Source: Acinetobacter sp. TR3
GTDB lineage: Bacteria > Pseudomonadota > Gammaproteobacteria > Pseudomonadales > Moraxellaceae
Assembly: GCF_027105055.1 (NCBI RefSeq)
Contig: NZ_CP114264.1
Coordinates: 496,001-560,000 of the forward strand
Direction of reading: 5' to 3'
DNA length: 64,000 nt
Part shown: positions 52,655 to 62,168 of the stretch, in pieces
Position numbering within the stretch: position 1 is the stretch's first letter
Layout of the letters: every line of letters begins with the position of its first letter
Notes under the pieces: model-generated
Seen by the model: the letters and a program-made list of their open reading frames with translations, nothing else
Database searches by the model: none
What the model was told of the DNA's origin: nothing
Position numbers and translations under genes: made by a program

Positions 52655-54667
52655 ATGACAAATAACAAAATTTTCTTACCCTTTGCTTTAACGACATTAG
52701 TAGCATTATTACAAGGCTGTGGAGGCGAGAGTACAAAAATTAATGAAGATCCAAATAAAGGGGTTAGTGGCGTAACAACTAGTACGAGTTGTACGCCTAC
52801 AAGTAGTGACTGTCTACCCTTTGCCATGGATTATCCTATTTCTGGTTTAAATTTTGATTGTAGTAGCGATAAGGCAAATCACTTTGCAACTAAACTTGAT
52901 TCAAATGCTGTTGGGGGAGCTTGTAAATTAGGCGACACTGCAACTTTTTATATACAAGGTAAAGATGCTAGGAAAATTAACCTTGGTATTGTGAAATTAG
53001 ATGATATTTCTAAGATTAATGACTTAAGGTATCCAGTACCACGCCTTCGAGTCATTGATTTAGCAAGCGCATTAACAGGAAAAATGCCAACAGCACTTGA
53101 TCCAAATGATGAGACTATTCGTGTAGCGATAGCATTAATAAAAATTTTCCATAGTATTGGTCTTGAGCAAGAAGATAATGCTTTGGGGGATATTCAACCT
53201 ACTCAGATTACTAACGAAAAGAAAGATCTATTATCTCAATTAACTAAAGATATTGGTGTTGCTGAACTGAGTAATGGATCTTATGTTGATATATTAAAGC
53301 CATGGTTGAATGTTAGTAATGTAACAGATGAACAAGCGATGGTGCTGCTTCAGCGTCTCTTAAATTTATCTAATGCAGGTGTATGGCAAACAACAATACC
53401 TTTCTTAAAGGCGGGTACAATTACACCTTCAGTTAAGACTCCAGATGGCTTTTTTGGTTGTAATCAATTAAATTATAATGATTGTGTTAATCCTGATAAA
53501 GGTAATGACCTTATACATTCGATGGGGGAAGTCTTTTTACTTACAGATCGACAAGGATATACAATAGGAACAGGCCAACAATGGCGAGGTCCTGCAAGTT
53601 TTATAGAGGGTAAACTTTATCCACCATCTGTATTAATTACTAAAGTCAAAGCTCAAAAAGTACAAATTAATCCTCAAAATACGTGGTTGAATCCTATTAA
53701 TCGTGAAATAAACTCTAACCAACCGCTGCGTTTTGCTTTGACAACTAACCCATCAGAAGACTTAAAATTTAAGCAAGGTAAGTTGATTAATGGTCATACA
53801 ATCCCTGGGACAGAATATATTTATAGACTGCTATTAAATGTTAAAGATACAGACTCAGTAAATACAGCACATTTGGGGCAATGGGAGCAAGCTATAGATA
53901 GTCGAGCTTATAATGGAAGTTTAGAAATTTATAAAGCAAACCCACCAAGTTACTTAGGTAAAGATGTTTTTAAAACCAGTGCAAATGTAAAAACAAATCA
54001 AAAATATATTTTCCCTTTATATGCGACTCTAATATTTGGTTTCTCTGATAATAGTATTCCTGACTCAGAAAAAATTAAATTAGGGATTGTAATTGACGAG
54101 AATGGTGATATCCGAACTGATATTCGTAAAAATTCTACATCTAGTGATATGTCCGGAGAGTGTGCAAAAATCCAATCTATTAATTCAGATGGGACGATCA
54201 CTGATGAGTTTGGAGAAACTCAATATCGTATAGGCTCTACAGGAGCAACCTCTTTTACACCTACAAGTAAATCAGTATCTGTCCGAGCAATTTTATCTAA
54301 TCCAAAATTTGGTGTATTAAATGGTGCTATGTTTGGATTAAATGTTGGTGTTATTTATAATGAAACGATTAAAGCTATTGGTGGCGCTAAAATTAATATT
54401 CACAATTTATTAAGTGATGCCCCACAAAAAGAAATAACATTAACTGACTTTACTGAGACAAGTAGTACAGTATATTGGTCAAACACTTATGCTTATTATC
54501 AGGGTGTGTATGTAAATCTATACGATAATTTAAAGGATACGGATAAAAATAATTATGTTAAACCAACAGACGAAGATCGTAAAATGGCTAAACGCTGGAC
54601 TGGTCCAGTGACTATTCAACTAGCGGATCAAAATTTAAATGCATGTAAAGCTGTTAAAATAAAATAA
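52655..54667 (+). CDS. filF: FilF, large lipoprotein of the fil cluster
   Basis: A 670-aa lipoprotein: signal peptide with lipobox LLQGC (Cys22), then a Gly/Ser/Thr/Lys linker and a long mixed domain containing several Cys residues (STSCTPTSSDC, FDCSS, GGACKLG), GFFGCNQLNYNDCVNP and a C-terminal LADQNLNACKAV. There are no catalytic motifs I recognise. It is annotated as a putative pilus-system protein in Acinetobacter. AGGA precedes the start, 19 bp after filE; a strong terminator ends the cluster. Confidence 0.75.
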   Translation: MTNNKIFLPFALTTLVALLQGCGGESTKINEDPNKGVSGVTTSTSCTPTSSDCLPFAMDYPISGLNFDCSSDKANHFATKLDSNAVGGACKLGDTATFYIQGKDARKINLGIVKLDDISKINDLRYPVPRLRVIDLASALTGKMPTALDPNDETIRVAIALIKIFHSIGLEQEDNALGDIQPTQITNEKKDLLSQLTKDIGVAELSNGSYVDILKPWLNVSNVTDEQAMVLLQRLLNLSNAGVWQTTIPFLKAGTITPSVKTPDGFFGCNQLNYNDCVNPDKGNDLIHSMGEVFLLTDRQGYTIGTGQQWRGPASFIEGKLYPPSVLITKVKAQKVQINPQNTWLNPINREINSNQPLRFALTTNPSEDLKFKQGKLINGHTIPGTEYIYRLLLNVKDTDSVNTAHLGQWEQAIDSRAYNGSLEIYKANPPSYLGKDVFKTSANVKTNQKYIFPLYATLIFGFSDNSIPDSEKIKLGIVIDENGDIRTDIRKNSTSSDMSGECAKIQSINSDGTITDEFGETQYRIGSTGATSFTPTSKSVSVRAILSNPKFGVLNGAMFGLNVGVIYNETIKAIGGAKINIHNLLSDAPQKEITLTDFTETSSTVYWSNTYAYYQGVYVNLYDNLKDTDKNNYVKPTDEDRKMAKRWTGPVTIQLADQNLNACKAVKIK

Positions 54668-54672
54668 GAGTT

Positions 54673-54707
54673 AAATAAAAAGACCGCGATAAGCGGTCTT
54701 TTTATTT
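54673..54707. terminator. fil cluster terminator
   Basis: 15-bp perfect arms (54673-54687 and 54693-54707) with GACCGC/GCGGTC core and A/T tails; also serves the convergent Nudix gene, whose stop overlaps it. Confidence 0.92.
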
Positions 54708-55254
54708 AACCTGTATGATCTAAACGTGTACCTAATGTTTCTAAATGAGAAGGAAATAATCCTAGTTTACGATCTGAGAAATAATGTTTTAAAGTTTGTT
54801 CTACACTTGGAAATGCGAGTTCTGTCCATGGTATATCATGTTCTTCAAATAAACGGCATTCGAGACTTTCTTCTCCAGCTCCAAAAACACCATCTTTTAA
54901 TTGTGCTTTAAATAGAACATAAATTTGCCCGATACGTGGAATATTATACATACAGTATAGTTGTTCAATATCAACTTCGGCTTCAGCTTCCTCACGTGTT
55001 TCACGTGCAGCGCCTTGCTCCATGGTTTCAAATAATTCCATGTAACCCGCAGGGAGTGTCCATAGTCCATAACGAGGTTCTATAGCACGTCGACAAAGTA
55101 AAACTTTGTCATCCCAAATGGCTAATGCTCCACAAATGACTTTCGGATTTTCATAGTGGATATTGCCACAGTGTGTACAGACAAGCCGTGTTTTATGATC
55201 GCCTAGCGGGATTTTTGCTTCAGTTTGATGTCCACACGCAACGCAAAAGCTCAT
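54706..55254 (-). CDS. Nudix hydrolase with zinc ribbon (NudC-like)
   Basis: Encodes 182 aa. N-terminal zinc ribbon with two CxxC pairs (FCVACG and CTHCG), then a Nudix domain: GYMELFETMEQGAARETREEAEAEV matches the box with Gly in place and the RE-x2-EE core. Related to ADP-ribose/NADH pyrophosphatases, but much shorter than NudC (no N-terminal domain). ATG 55254 gives the MSFCVACG start. It is convergent with filF. Substrate unknown. Confidence 0.8.
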   Translation of the reverse strand: MSFCVACGHQTEAKIPLGDHKTRLVCTHCGNIHYENPKVICGALAIWDDKVLLCRRAIEPRYGLWTLPAGYMELFETMEQGAARETREEAEAEVDIEQLYCMYNIPRIGQIYVLFKAQLKDGVFGAGEESLECRLFEEHDIPWTELAFPSVEQTLKHYFSDRKLGLFPSHLETLGTRLDHTG

Positions 55255-55374
55255 AATTATCATCAACCATAGAGATAACTCAGCATAACTGAATTTTTAT
55301 CACTTCGCATCATGATCTATGATTGTGATTGAAATTTCAGTTATGATGATTTGTAAGGAAAATGAGAAAAAGAG

Positions 55375-55989
55375 ATGAGTCATATGGAAGAACCATCGTT
55401 AATACAGCTTTTACAACAACGGTTGCGTTTTTCCAAACGAATCCAACAAGCTGATGCAGCGGTTTTAATTGCAATTACACAAGAACAGCAACCTAAGGTC
55501 TTACTCACACGTCGTTCAATCCATTTATCTCAACATGCAGGTGAGGTGTCTTTTCCCGGAGGAAAGCGTGATCCAAGTGATACCAGTAATATTGTAGTTG
55601 CTTTACGTGAAGCACAAGAAGAAACAGCACTTAATCCTTTCGATGTCAAACTGTTAGGTGATTTACCGATACAACGTGCGCGTAGTGGTTTATCTGTGAA
55701 ACCGATTGTAGGATTAATTCCCGCAGAAGTAGATCTAATTGCGCAACCTACAGAGATAGATCGTATTTTTTTTGCACCATTGCAGCAGCTAATTGATGCA
55801 CCGCCTTTACCCTATGAAGTGCGTTTAGCTCGACAATCAATTTATTTTCCGAGTATGCAGGTTGAAAATGAGATCGTATGGGGCTTAACCGCTCGAATGT
55901 TAGTATCATTATTTCAGTATGGGCTAGGACATCAAAAAAAATGGCCTTTTTTAGTTAATCCTCCTCATTTTGGATTATCTAAATTCTAA
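55375..55989 (+). CDS. CoA pyrophosphatase (Nudix)
   Basis: Encodes 204 aa with the coenzyme-A-specific Nudix pattern: LTRRSIHLSQHAGEVSFPGGKRDPSD followed by ALREAQEETAL. The LTxRSxxLxxHxGQxSFPGG block is the NuCoA motif, and GYD/FxSPxxP-like motifs are missing or changed downstream. Expected to hydrolyse CoA and its oxidised forms to phosphopantetheine and 3',5'-ADP. Start 55375 or 55384. 33 bp before a gamma carbonic anhydrase-like gene. Confidence 0.85.
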   Translation: MSHMEEPSLIQLLQQRLRFSKRIQQADAAVLIAITQEQQPKVLLTRRSIHLSQHAGEVSFPGGKRDPSDTSNIVVALREAQEETALNPFDVKLLGDLPIQRARSGLSVKPIVGLIPAEVDLIAQPTEIDRIFFAPLQQLIDAPPLPYEVRLARQSIYFPSMQVENEIVWGLTARMLVSLFQYGLGHQKKWPFLVNPPHFGLSKF

Positions 55990-56022
55990 TCACGTCTTAT
56001 TAAAATAGAGTAGTATTTTGTC

Positions 56023-56556
56023 ATGATGTACACTTATCAGGGATTGAGCCCTAAAGCATTACATGAACCTTGGGATGGCTGGATTGCACCGAATGCAACG
56101 GTGATTGGTCAAGCTGAATTAGGTCGCCAAGTCAGTATTTGGTTTGGTGCGGTTGTAAGAGCTGATAACTGTAAAATTCGGATTGGTAATTTCTCGAATA
56201 TTCAAGAGAATGCAGTTTTACATACTGATGCAGGTATTGAACTGAATATTGGGGATTATGTGACAGTCGGTCATCAAGCAATGTTGCATGGCTGTACAAT
56301 TGGAGATAATTCTTTAATTGGTATCAATGCTGTAGTTTTAAATAATGCGGTGATTGGTAAAAATTGTATTATCGGTGCAAATGCATTGATTCCTGAGGGT
56401 AAAGTTATCCCTGATAATTCTGTGGTTATGGGGTCACCAGGAAAAGTGATCAAAACATTAGATGAGCATGGCGCTGCACGGTTACGCTTGAGTGCTTTAC
56501 ATTATGCGGAACATTATAAAAATTTCTTAACATTGGAAGAATTTAGCTTCGAATGA
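56023..56556 (+). CDS. gamma-class carbonic anhydrase-like hexapeptide protein (YrdA type)
   Basis: Encodes 177 aa of left-handed beta-helix repeats: NATVIGQAELGRQVSIWFGAVVRAD, INIQENAVLHTD, VGHQAMLHGCTIG. The three zinc-ligand histidines are present (His in VLHTD, GHQ, LHGC). Members of this YrdA group often lack measurable carbonic anhydrase activity; function here is uncertain. Start may be at 56023 or 56026. Followed by a terminator. Confidence 0.85.
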   Translation: MMYTYQGLSPKALHEPWDGWIAPNATVIGQAELGRQVSIWFGAVVRADNCKIRIGNFSNIQENAVLHTDAGIELNIGDYVTVGHQAMLHGCTIGDNSLIGINAVVLNNAVIGKNCIIGANALIPEGKVIPDNSVVMGSPGKVIKTLDEHGAARLRLSALHYAEHYKNFLTLEEFSFE

Positions 56557-56581
56557 TTTTAAGCTAAACTCGATTTAAATT

Positions 56582-56607
56582 TAGCCAAGTATAGACTTGG
56601 CTTTTTT
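56582..56607 (+). terminator. terminator after the YrdA-type gene
   Basis: AGCCAAGT-atag-ACTTGGCT followed by TTTTTT. Confidence 0.8.
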
Positions 56608-56697
56608 GTATCTAGCAAAAGCCAATAACTCGCTTAGGGCGCTTGAGTGGGGTATGATACTCGACGTTTTTTATCTCTTTTAAGCTAAGGTTTTTGC

Positions 56698-57396
56698 ATG
56701 AAGTTGCTTGCATTGGAAACTGCAAATGAGCACTGTTCTGTTTCATTGATTGATGATGTTGAAGAACTCTATTTTCAATTAGATGAGCGACCAAAAGCAC
56801 AAACCCAAACGATTTTGCCTTTAACTGAGCACGCTTTACTGCAAACTCAAACTCAGTTAGCCGATTTAACCGCAATCGCGTTTAGTCGTGGGCCAGGTTC
56901 ATTTAGTGGTGTGCGTATTAATGCTGCGGTTGCTCAAGCTTTGGCATGGTCACAAGATTTACCTGTTATTCCTGTATCAAGTTTGCAAGCGTTGGCGCAA
57001 GCTGCATATCGTTTAACAGGATTACAGCAGGTTACAGCTGTTTTAGATGCGCGTATGCAAGAAGTTTATATTGCTAATTTTAGTCTAGATGAAGATGGGA
57101 TTATGCATGCTGTCGATGAAGAAAAATTATTAAATTTTGAACAAGCGACCGCATATCGTAAATTTACGGCGATTGGCTCAGGTTCAGAATTGATTAAGCC
57201 AAGTCAAATAGACTCGCAAGAGGCTTCCATTCTAAAAACGTCTGCAACAGAAATTCGAGCAACTGCGCAGGATATTGCAACCATTGCGCGAATTTATGCT
57301 GTACAAAAAAAATGGGTTGATGCTGAACATGCACTACCTGTGTATTTACGTGATGATGCATGGAAAAAAATTCCAGAACAAAGTAAAGCGAATTAA
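56698..57396 (+). CDS. tsaB: tRNA threonylcarbamoyladenosine biosynthesis protein TsaB
   Basis: A 232-aa HSP70/actin-fold partner of TsaD and TsaE for t6A37 formation in ANN-reading tRNAs. LALETANEHCSVSL, SRGPGSFSGVRINAAVAQALAW and VLDARMQEVYIANF are visible. AAGG lies before the ATG. It lies 8 bp upstream of uppP and is probably cotranscribed with uppP and rsmJ. Confidence 0.94.
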   Translation: MKLLALETANEHCSVSLIDDVEELYFQLDERPKAQTQTILPLTEHALLQTQTQLADLTAIAFSRGPGSFSGVRINAAVAQALAWSQDLPVIPVSSLQALAQAAYRLTGLQQVTAVLDARMQEVYIANFSLDEDGIMHAVDEEKLLNFEQATAYRKFTAIGSGSELIKPSQIDSQEASILKTSATEIRATAQDIATIARIYAVQKKWVDAEHALPVYLRDDAWKKIPEQSKAN

Positions 57397-57404
57397 GGTT
57401 AATT

Positions 57405-58226
57405 ATGGATCTTTTATTGCTATTTAAAGCAGCAATTATGGGTTTGGTGGAAGGGATTACTGAATTTCTACCGATCTCAAGTACAGGGCACTTGATTCTA
57501 GCAGGGCAGTTGCTAGATTTCTGGACGCTTGAAAAGCGAGAAATGTTTGCTGTTGCAGTACAAATTGGTGCAATTGCAGCGGTAATCTATGAATATTGGG
57601 GCAAGCTGTGGGGCGCATTAATCGGAGCACTCACAGGTCAAGAACAAGGTCGCCGTTTAAGCTTGAATTTAATTATTGCTTCTATTCCAATTGTGATTAT
57701 TGGCTTGACCTTTGGCGATGTGGTAAAGGCTTATTTGTTTAATGCAGTTACGGTCGCAATTGCGCTCATTGTTGGTGGTTTCATTATTTTATGGGCTGAA
57801 CGCCGTCAGCATAAAATTATAAGTCCTGAAGTCGAGGATTTGACCTTCAAGCAAGCAACGCTGATTGGTTTGATTCAATGTTTTGCTTTAATTCCAGGGA
57901 CTTCACGTTCTGGTTCAACCATTATCGGCTCATTATTTTTAGGTATTTCACGTAAAGCAGCGGCTGAATTTTCATTCTTCCTTGGTATTCCTGTATTGAT
58001 GGGTGCAGGCTTACTGGATATGTATAAAATGCGTCATGAATTACATAGTAATGATATGGCCATTTTAGCAGTTGGAATTATTGTTGCCTTTGTTTCAGCT
58101 TTAATTGTGATTCGTGCATTAATTCGTTATGTCTCTAAGCATGATTTCACCGCTTTTGCTTACTACCGTATAGTCTTTGGTTTATTTATTTTGGCGACAT
58201 GGTGGACAGGTTGGGTGCATTGGTAA
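57405..58226 (+). CDS. uppP: undecaprenyl-diphosphatase UppP (BacA)
   Basis: A 273-aa integral membrane phosphatase recycling undecaprenyl pyrophosphate for peptidoglycan synthesis; overexpression gives bacitracin resistance. Motifs [15 protein letters not shown] and the [10 protein letters not shown] segment hold the active-site residues; about 8 membrane helices. It overlaps the next gene (TAATG). Confidence 0.95.
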   Translation: MDLLLLFKAAIMGLVEGITEFLPISSTGHLILAGQLLDFWTLEKREMFAVAVQIGAIAAVIYEYWGKLWGALIGALTGQEQGRRLSLNLIIASIPIVIIGLTFGDVVKAYLFNAVTVAIALIVGGFIILWAERRQHKIISPEVEDLTFKQATLIGLIQCFALIPGTSRSGSTIIGSLFLGISRKAAAEFSFFLGIPVLMGAGLLDMYKMRHELHSNDMAILAVGIIVAFVSALIVIRALIRYVSKHDFTAFAYYRIVFGLFILATWWTGWVHW

Positions 58227-59035
58227 TGCAGATGATCTGTTGGTATCAGACGGAGTATGCGGAGCAATTTCAAAAACTTCAAGCTCGTTTAGCGAGTTTG
58301 GATGTCGAACTAAAAGGTCAAATCGTTGAAAAAGTGAATGCACGTTTCCTTCGTCTGAATCCAGACATGGCCTTGGTTTTAGATGAGGATGGACTCAGTC
58401 TCGCTGCGAATGGGATGAAAATGCAACCGGATTGGCGTGCTGAGATTCCTCGTTTAAAGCGCGCTAGTCTGAAATCGGAAATGATTGCAAGAGCATGTCA
58501 ATTAGGTGAAAAACCTAGCTTAATTGATGCAACCGCAGGCTTAGGTCATGATAGTTTATTGATGGCTTATCTCGGTGCTAATGTCCGTTTGGTTGAACGT
58601 CATCCGATCCTATTTGTGTTATTGGAATATACGAAAACTCAAGCGGAACACGATCCATTTTTGCAGTCTGTTATGCCACGGATTCAACTGATTTATGCTG
58701 ATTCAACTGATTATTTAAATGGATTAAAGCAGCGAGATGAACAGATCGATGTCGTTTATTTAGATCCGATGTTCCCACAGCGAGATCAAAACCACCAAGC
58801 ACAGAAGAAACAGGCGCAGGTCAAAAAGCAAATGCAATTATTGCATATGTTATTACCTGAAGATGGTGAAATGGATTTAGGTGATGAATTATTGCATCTT
58901 GCCAGTAAAATCGCTAAACGCGTTATTGTAAAACGACCCCGACATGCTGTTTATTTGGCCGATCAAGCTCCAGATCATCAATGGCTAGGTGATGCTTGTC
59001 GTTTTGATGCATATTTTCCCAAAAGTTCAACTTAA
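58226..59035 (+). CDS. rsmJ: 16S rRNA (guanine(1516)-N2)-methyltransferase
   Basis: A 269-aa RsmJ. SAM motif [16 protein letters not shown], catalytic VVYLDPMFP, and the C-terminal [10 protein letters not shown] segment match the family. ATG 58226 overlaps the uppP stop as TAATG, so reinitiation is likely; an in-frame ATG at 58199 is inside uppP and less likely. The interval 59036-59237 afterwards shows nothing recognisable. Confidence 0.93.
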   Translation: MQMICWYQTEYAEQFQKLQARLASLDVELKGQIVEKVNARFLRLNPDMALVLDEDGLSLAANGMKMQPDWRAEIPRLKRASLKSEMIARACQLGEKPSLIDATAGLGHDSLLMAYLGANVRLVERHPILFVLLEYTKTQAEHDPFLQSVMPRIQLIYADSTDYLNGLKQRDEQIDVVYLDPMFPQRDQNHQAQKKQAQVKKQMQLLHMLLPEDGEMDLGDELLHLASKIAKRVIVKRPRHAVYLADQAPDHQWLGDACRFDAYFPKSST

Positions 59036-59237
59036 CTTTTATCCAAGTGATTGTTTAGCTTAGGTGAATGCTCGGTAAAGATTTGTGATATAGTGCAAAA
59101 GCATGATTGATAAAAAATTCTTGTCGAGCTTAAATGAAGGAAAGACATTGTTCCTTTTAGGAAAAGTCATATTCATTTTATAAAAGATAGACCTATTCTC
59201 AATCTAAGCTTGAAAAGAGAAATACCCGAAGAACTTT

Positions 59238-60683
59238 ATGATCGACCTCAAACCCTCCATTAATATCTGGCATGATTTTAAAAGTAACCAAATTGCTGGA
59301 ATGTGGTTGTTCCTTGGGTCTAGACGTTCCTTACAGATTGTTCATCCATCAATTACGCAGCTCATTATTTGGGGTATTTTAGGTGGTTGTACCAACTCAC
59401 TTTATAGCTGGTTGGTGGCAGGGCAAATTGGTGAGTTCAACCCTCAAGGTTTGATTGGTTATGCACTTTGGCCTTTTATTGCCTTAATTGTGGGGATTTT
59501 CCTTTCGCAACGCATGAATCAAGCCCGTTTAATGCTTGTACCCGCATTATTATGGTTAGTGCTTGATACCAATATCCTATTATTACAGTGCTTGATCCAA
59601 TATTTAGGTTCAAATGGCTATCTAAATTTCATTCCCGATTCAATCTATAATGGTTTCTTACCGCCATTATTTGTTGGGCTATTTGTTTGGCAAAGTTTGG
59701 CTGTGATCTGGGTATTTTCACGGGCATTAAATTGGCCGTGGTGGGAGCGTGCTTTAGTTTTTATTGCGACTATTGCAACAATGGTGGTTTGGCAGCTTTC
59801 GGTAAAAGATCAACCGATTTGGAAAGTTGAAGAAACACCACCAAGTTTTGCTGAAGATGCTTTTTATGCGCAAAGCCATGTGTTGGACAAAGCTTTAGAT
59901 CAAATCCAATATGGTGATATTGCGAAAAGCCATTGGTATTTTATGGGCGTAGCTGGGGATAGCTACGCTGATGTTTTCAAATCTGAAATTGAACGCATTA
60001 GAGAGCAATTTGATACTCGTTTTGGAACGTTTGGACGTTCCATTATGTTGATTAACAATCCTGCGACACGTTTAGATGTTCCAATTGCATCTAAAACCAG
60101 TATTGAATTAGCGTTGCGTCGGATTGGTCAGCAGATGAACCGTGATAGCGATGTATTATTTCTTTATATGACATCCCACGGTGAGCGTAATCACTTTGAA
60201 ATTGAAAATGCACCATTAGAACTAGGGCAAGTCGATCCAAAATGGCTACGTGAAACGCTTGATAAATCAGGGATTCGTTGGCGAGTCATTGTTATTTCAG
60301 CGTGTTATTCGGGGAGTTTCATTCCTGCATTACAGTCGCCTGAAACTTTAATTATTACTGCTTCAGCAGCAGATAAAACCTCTTTTGGTTGTAATAATGA
60401 AGCGGATTACACTTATTTTGGTCGTGCTTTCTTTGATTTGGCGATGCGTGAACAATCCTCAATAAAAAAAGCATTTGATCAGTCTAAACAAACTGTGACA
60501 CAGTGGGAAACTGCGCAAGGATTTGAACCATCTGAACCGCAATGGGCCATTGGTCGTAACATGGAATTGATGTTGCCACAACTTGAGCCGTATTTATTCC
60601 CAACACAAAATATCACAACAACAGACATTACAAAAACACAGGATAATCAACATGCAGCTACTGCAAAAAAATCGTTGTTTTGA
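59238..60683 (+). CDS. membrane-bound C13-family (caspase-fold) cysteine peptidase
   Basis: Encodes 481 aa. About five hydrophobic helices in residues 35-190, then a C13/legumain-like domain of clan CD: His314 in LYMTSHGER and Cys356 in IVISACYSGSF form the dyad, with a Ser-Ala pair typical of the fold. The topology places the peptidase domain after the last helix (about 170-190). A 32-bp overlap with fghA at the 3' end indicates cotranscription. Physiological substrate unknown; bacterial members may act in envelope quality control. Confidence 0.8.
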   Translation: MIDLKPSINIWHDFKSNQIAGMWLFLGSRRSLQIVHPSITQLIIWGILGGCTNSLYSWLVAGQIGEFNPQGLIGYALWPFIALIVGIFLSQRMNQARLMLVPALLWLVLDTNILLLQCLIQYLGSNGYLNFIPDSIYNGFLPPLFVGLFVWQSLAVIWVFSRALNWPWWERALVFIATIATMVVWQLSVKDQPIWKVEETPPSFAEDAFYAQSHVLDKALDQIQYGDIAKSHWYFMGVAGDSYADVFKSEIERIREQFDTRFGTFGRSIMLINNPATRLDVPIASKTSIELALRRIGQQMNRDSDVLFLYMTSHGERNHFEIENAPLELGQVDPKWLRETLDKSGIRWRVIVISACYSGSFIPALQSPETLIITASAADKTSFGCNNEADYTYFGRAFFDLAMREQSSIKKAFDQSKQTVTQWETAQGFEPSEPQWAIGRNMELMLPQLEPYLFPTQNITTTDITKTQDNQHAATAKKSLF

Positions 60684-61491
60684 GGGTGAACAGCGTATTT
60701 ATCAATTGGAATCACAGCATCTTAAAGGTCTAACCAAAGTTGGAGTGTATTTACCTCCTGCTGCTTTAGAAGGAAAGCCTTGTTCAGCATTATTCTATCT
60801 TGCAGGTTTGACTTGTACTGAAGACACCTTTGCGATCAAAGCTCATGCACAGCGTATGGCTGCTCGACTGAGTCTGATTTTAATTAGCCCTGATACTTCT
60901 CCACGTGGAGAGGGCGTTGCACAGGGTGATCATTGGGATATTGGTCAGGGTGCAGGCTTTTATATCAATGCAATTCAACAACCTTGGGCTGAACATTACC
61001 AAATGGAGTCTTATTTGGTTGATGAACTCTACGCACATGTTTTACAAGCATTTCCAATTATCGAAAGTCAGATTGGAATTTTTGGACATTCAATGGGTGG
61101 ACATGGTGCATTAACCTTGGCATTTAAATACCCAGAGCAATTTAAATCGGTTTCAGCTTTTGCTCCGATTTGCGCGCCAAGTATTTGTCCGTGGGGAGAA
61201 AAGGCATTTAGTCACTATTTAGGTGCAGATCAACAGCAATGGTTAGCGCATGATGCAACCACTTTAGTTCAGCAAAAAGGTGGAATTTTTGAGGAAATTT
61301 TAATTGATCAAGGTCTAGAAGATCAGTTTTATGCTCAATTAAACCCTGAAAAGTTTAAGCAAGCTTGCTTGGATGCAGGGCAACATTTAACTTTACGCCA
61401 GCACAAGGGCTATGATCATGGGTATTACTTTATTCAAAGTTTTATTGATGATCATTTGCAATTTCATGCGATTCAGTTAGAGAAGCATTAA
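60652..61491 (+). CDS. fghA: S-formylglutathione hydrolase
   Basis: A 279-aa alpha/beta hydrolase (esterase D family) that hydrolyses S-formylglutathione in formaldehyde detoxification. Nucleophile Ser in IFGHSMGGHGAL, YLAGLTCTEDTF (oxyanion-side Cys), and the catalytic His in YDHGYYFIQSFI. ATG 60652 is chosen over an ORF start at 60583 because it has AGGA upstream and fits the family length. It overlaps the C13 peptidase gene by 32 bp. A second copy of its last 15 residues lies further downstream. Confidence 0.94.
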   Translation: MQLLQKNRCFEGEQRIYQLESQHLKGLTKVGVYLPPAALEGKPCSALFYLAGLTCTEDTFAIKAHAQRMAARLSLILISPDTSPRGEGVAQGDHWDIGQGAGFYINAIQQPWAEHYQMESYLVDELYAHVLQAFPIIESQIGIFGHSMGGHGALTLAFKYPEQFKSVSAFAPICAPSICPWGEKAFSHYLGADQQQWLAHDATTLVQQKGGIFEEILIDQGLEDQFYAQLNPEKFKQACLDAGQHLTLRQHKGYDHGYYFIQSFIDDHLQFHAIQLEKH

Positions 61492-61612
61492 AACTATTTT
61501 GTAGTCTATTTGATATGTGGGTTAAATTGTTAGATAGAGTAATGCCACGAAATGAGAAGAAAAATTGTGCAGTATACTTTTAATCATGTGGCAGTTATGC
61601 CATATAACTGTA

Positions 61613-62108
61613 GTTAGGTCTATTCAATGACGATCATGCGCTTACCAATCTTGCTTTTCATCTTAGCTACCACACCCGCTTGTGCAACTCAAAGAGCAGA
61701 CTTCCACACACATGAAGGCGGCTTGCGAGAATCACTCGCTGTTAACATTTCATACCCAAGCCCTGCCACAGCATTAGCCGCCCTCAGAGCAAAACCTAAC
61801 GTTACTACCGAAGAAAATGAGGAATGGTTTGTTCTGAATGACAAGGCTGAGAATTCGCTTTGGAGCATTACAAAACCTAGCCATTTCGCACACCCAACGG
61901 CTGTCCTACGCCACACCTATGAGAAAGATGGGCGAGTATTTATTGGTATGGACGTAAAGTGTGGGAACTCTAAGGAAAACTGCGATCGCGTTGTGCAGCA
62001 ATTCATCGAGCTCAATAATAAGATTTATGACCAGTTCAATGTAAAATAGGTCTAACAAGTCGTTTAGGATGGACGCTTCAGCATACCCCCTTAACTGCGA
62101 TGTTACGG
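61613..62108 (+). mobile_element. probable solitary integron gene cassette with attC-like site
   Basis: The region runs from GTTAGGT (61613-61619, fitting GTTRRRY) to a 59-bp attC-like end (62050-62108). The latter starts GTCTAAC (RYYYAAC), has an internal imperfect palindrome around ACGC-ttca-GCAT and ends GATGTTACGG, with TAAC/GTTA termini pairing. The expected cut (G^TT) would excise 61614-62102. The last R' motif deviates from GTTRRRY, so the site may be decayed. No integrase is in the window. Confidence 0.5.
61627..62049 (+). CDS. probable gene-cassette protein, exported
   Basis: Encodes 140 aa with a signal-peptide-like N-terminus (MRLPILLFILATTPACA) and a mature domain with two Cys (MDVKCGNSKENCDRVVQQF). 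Not recognised. Codon use is visibly less AT-biased than in neighbours. It is followed at once by GTCTAAC and a 59-base attC-like palindrome and preceded by GTTAGGT, the layout of a mobile integron cassette. Likely acquired. Confidence 0.6.
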   Translation: MTIMRLPILLFILATTPACATQRADFHTHEGGLRESLAVNISYPSPATALAALRAKPNVTTEENEEWFVLNDKAENSLWSITKPSHFAHPTAVLRHTYEKDGRVFIGMDVKCGNSKENCDRVVQQFIELNNKIYDQFNVK

Positions 62109-62168
62109 CTTATTAATAAAGATATGACATCAGGAATTTTTGAAAAATTTGATAGCTTTGGGATTAAG

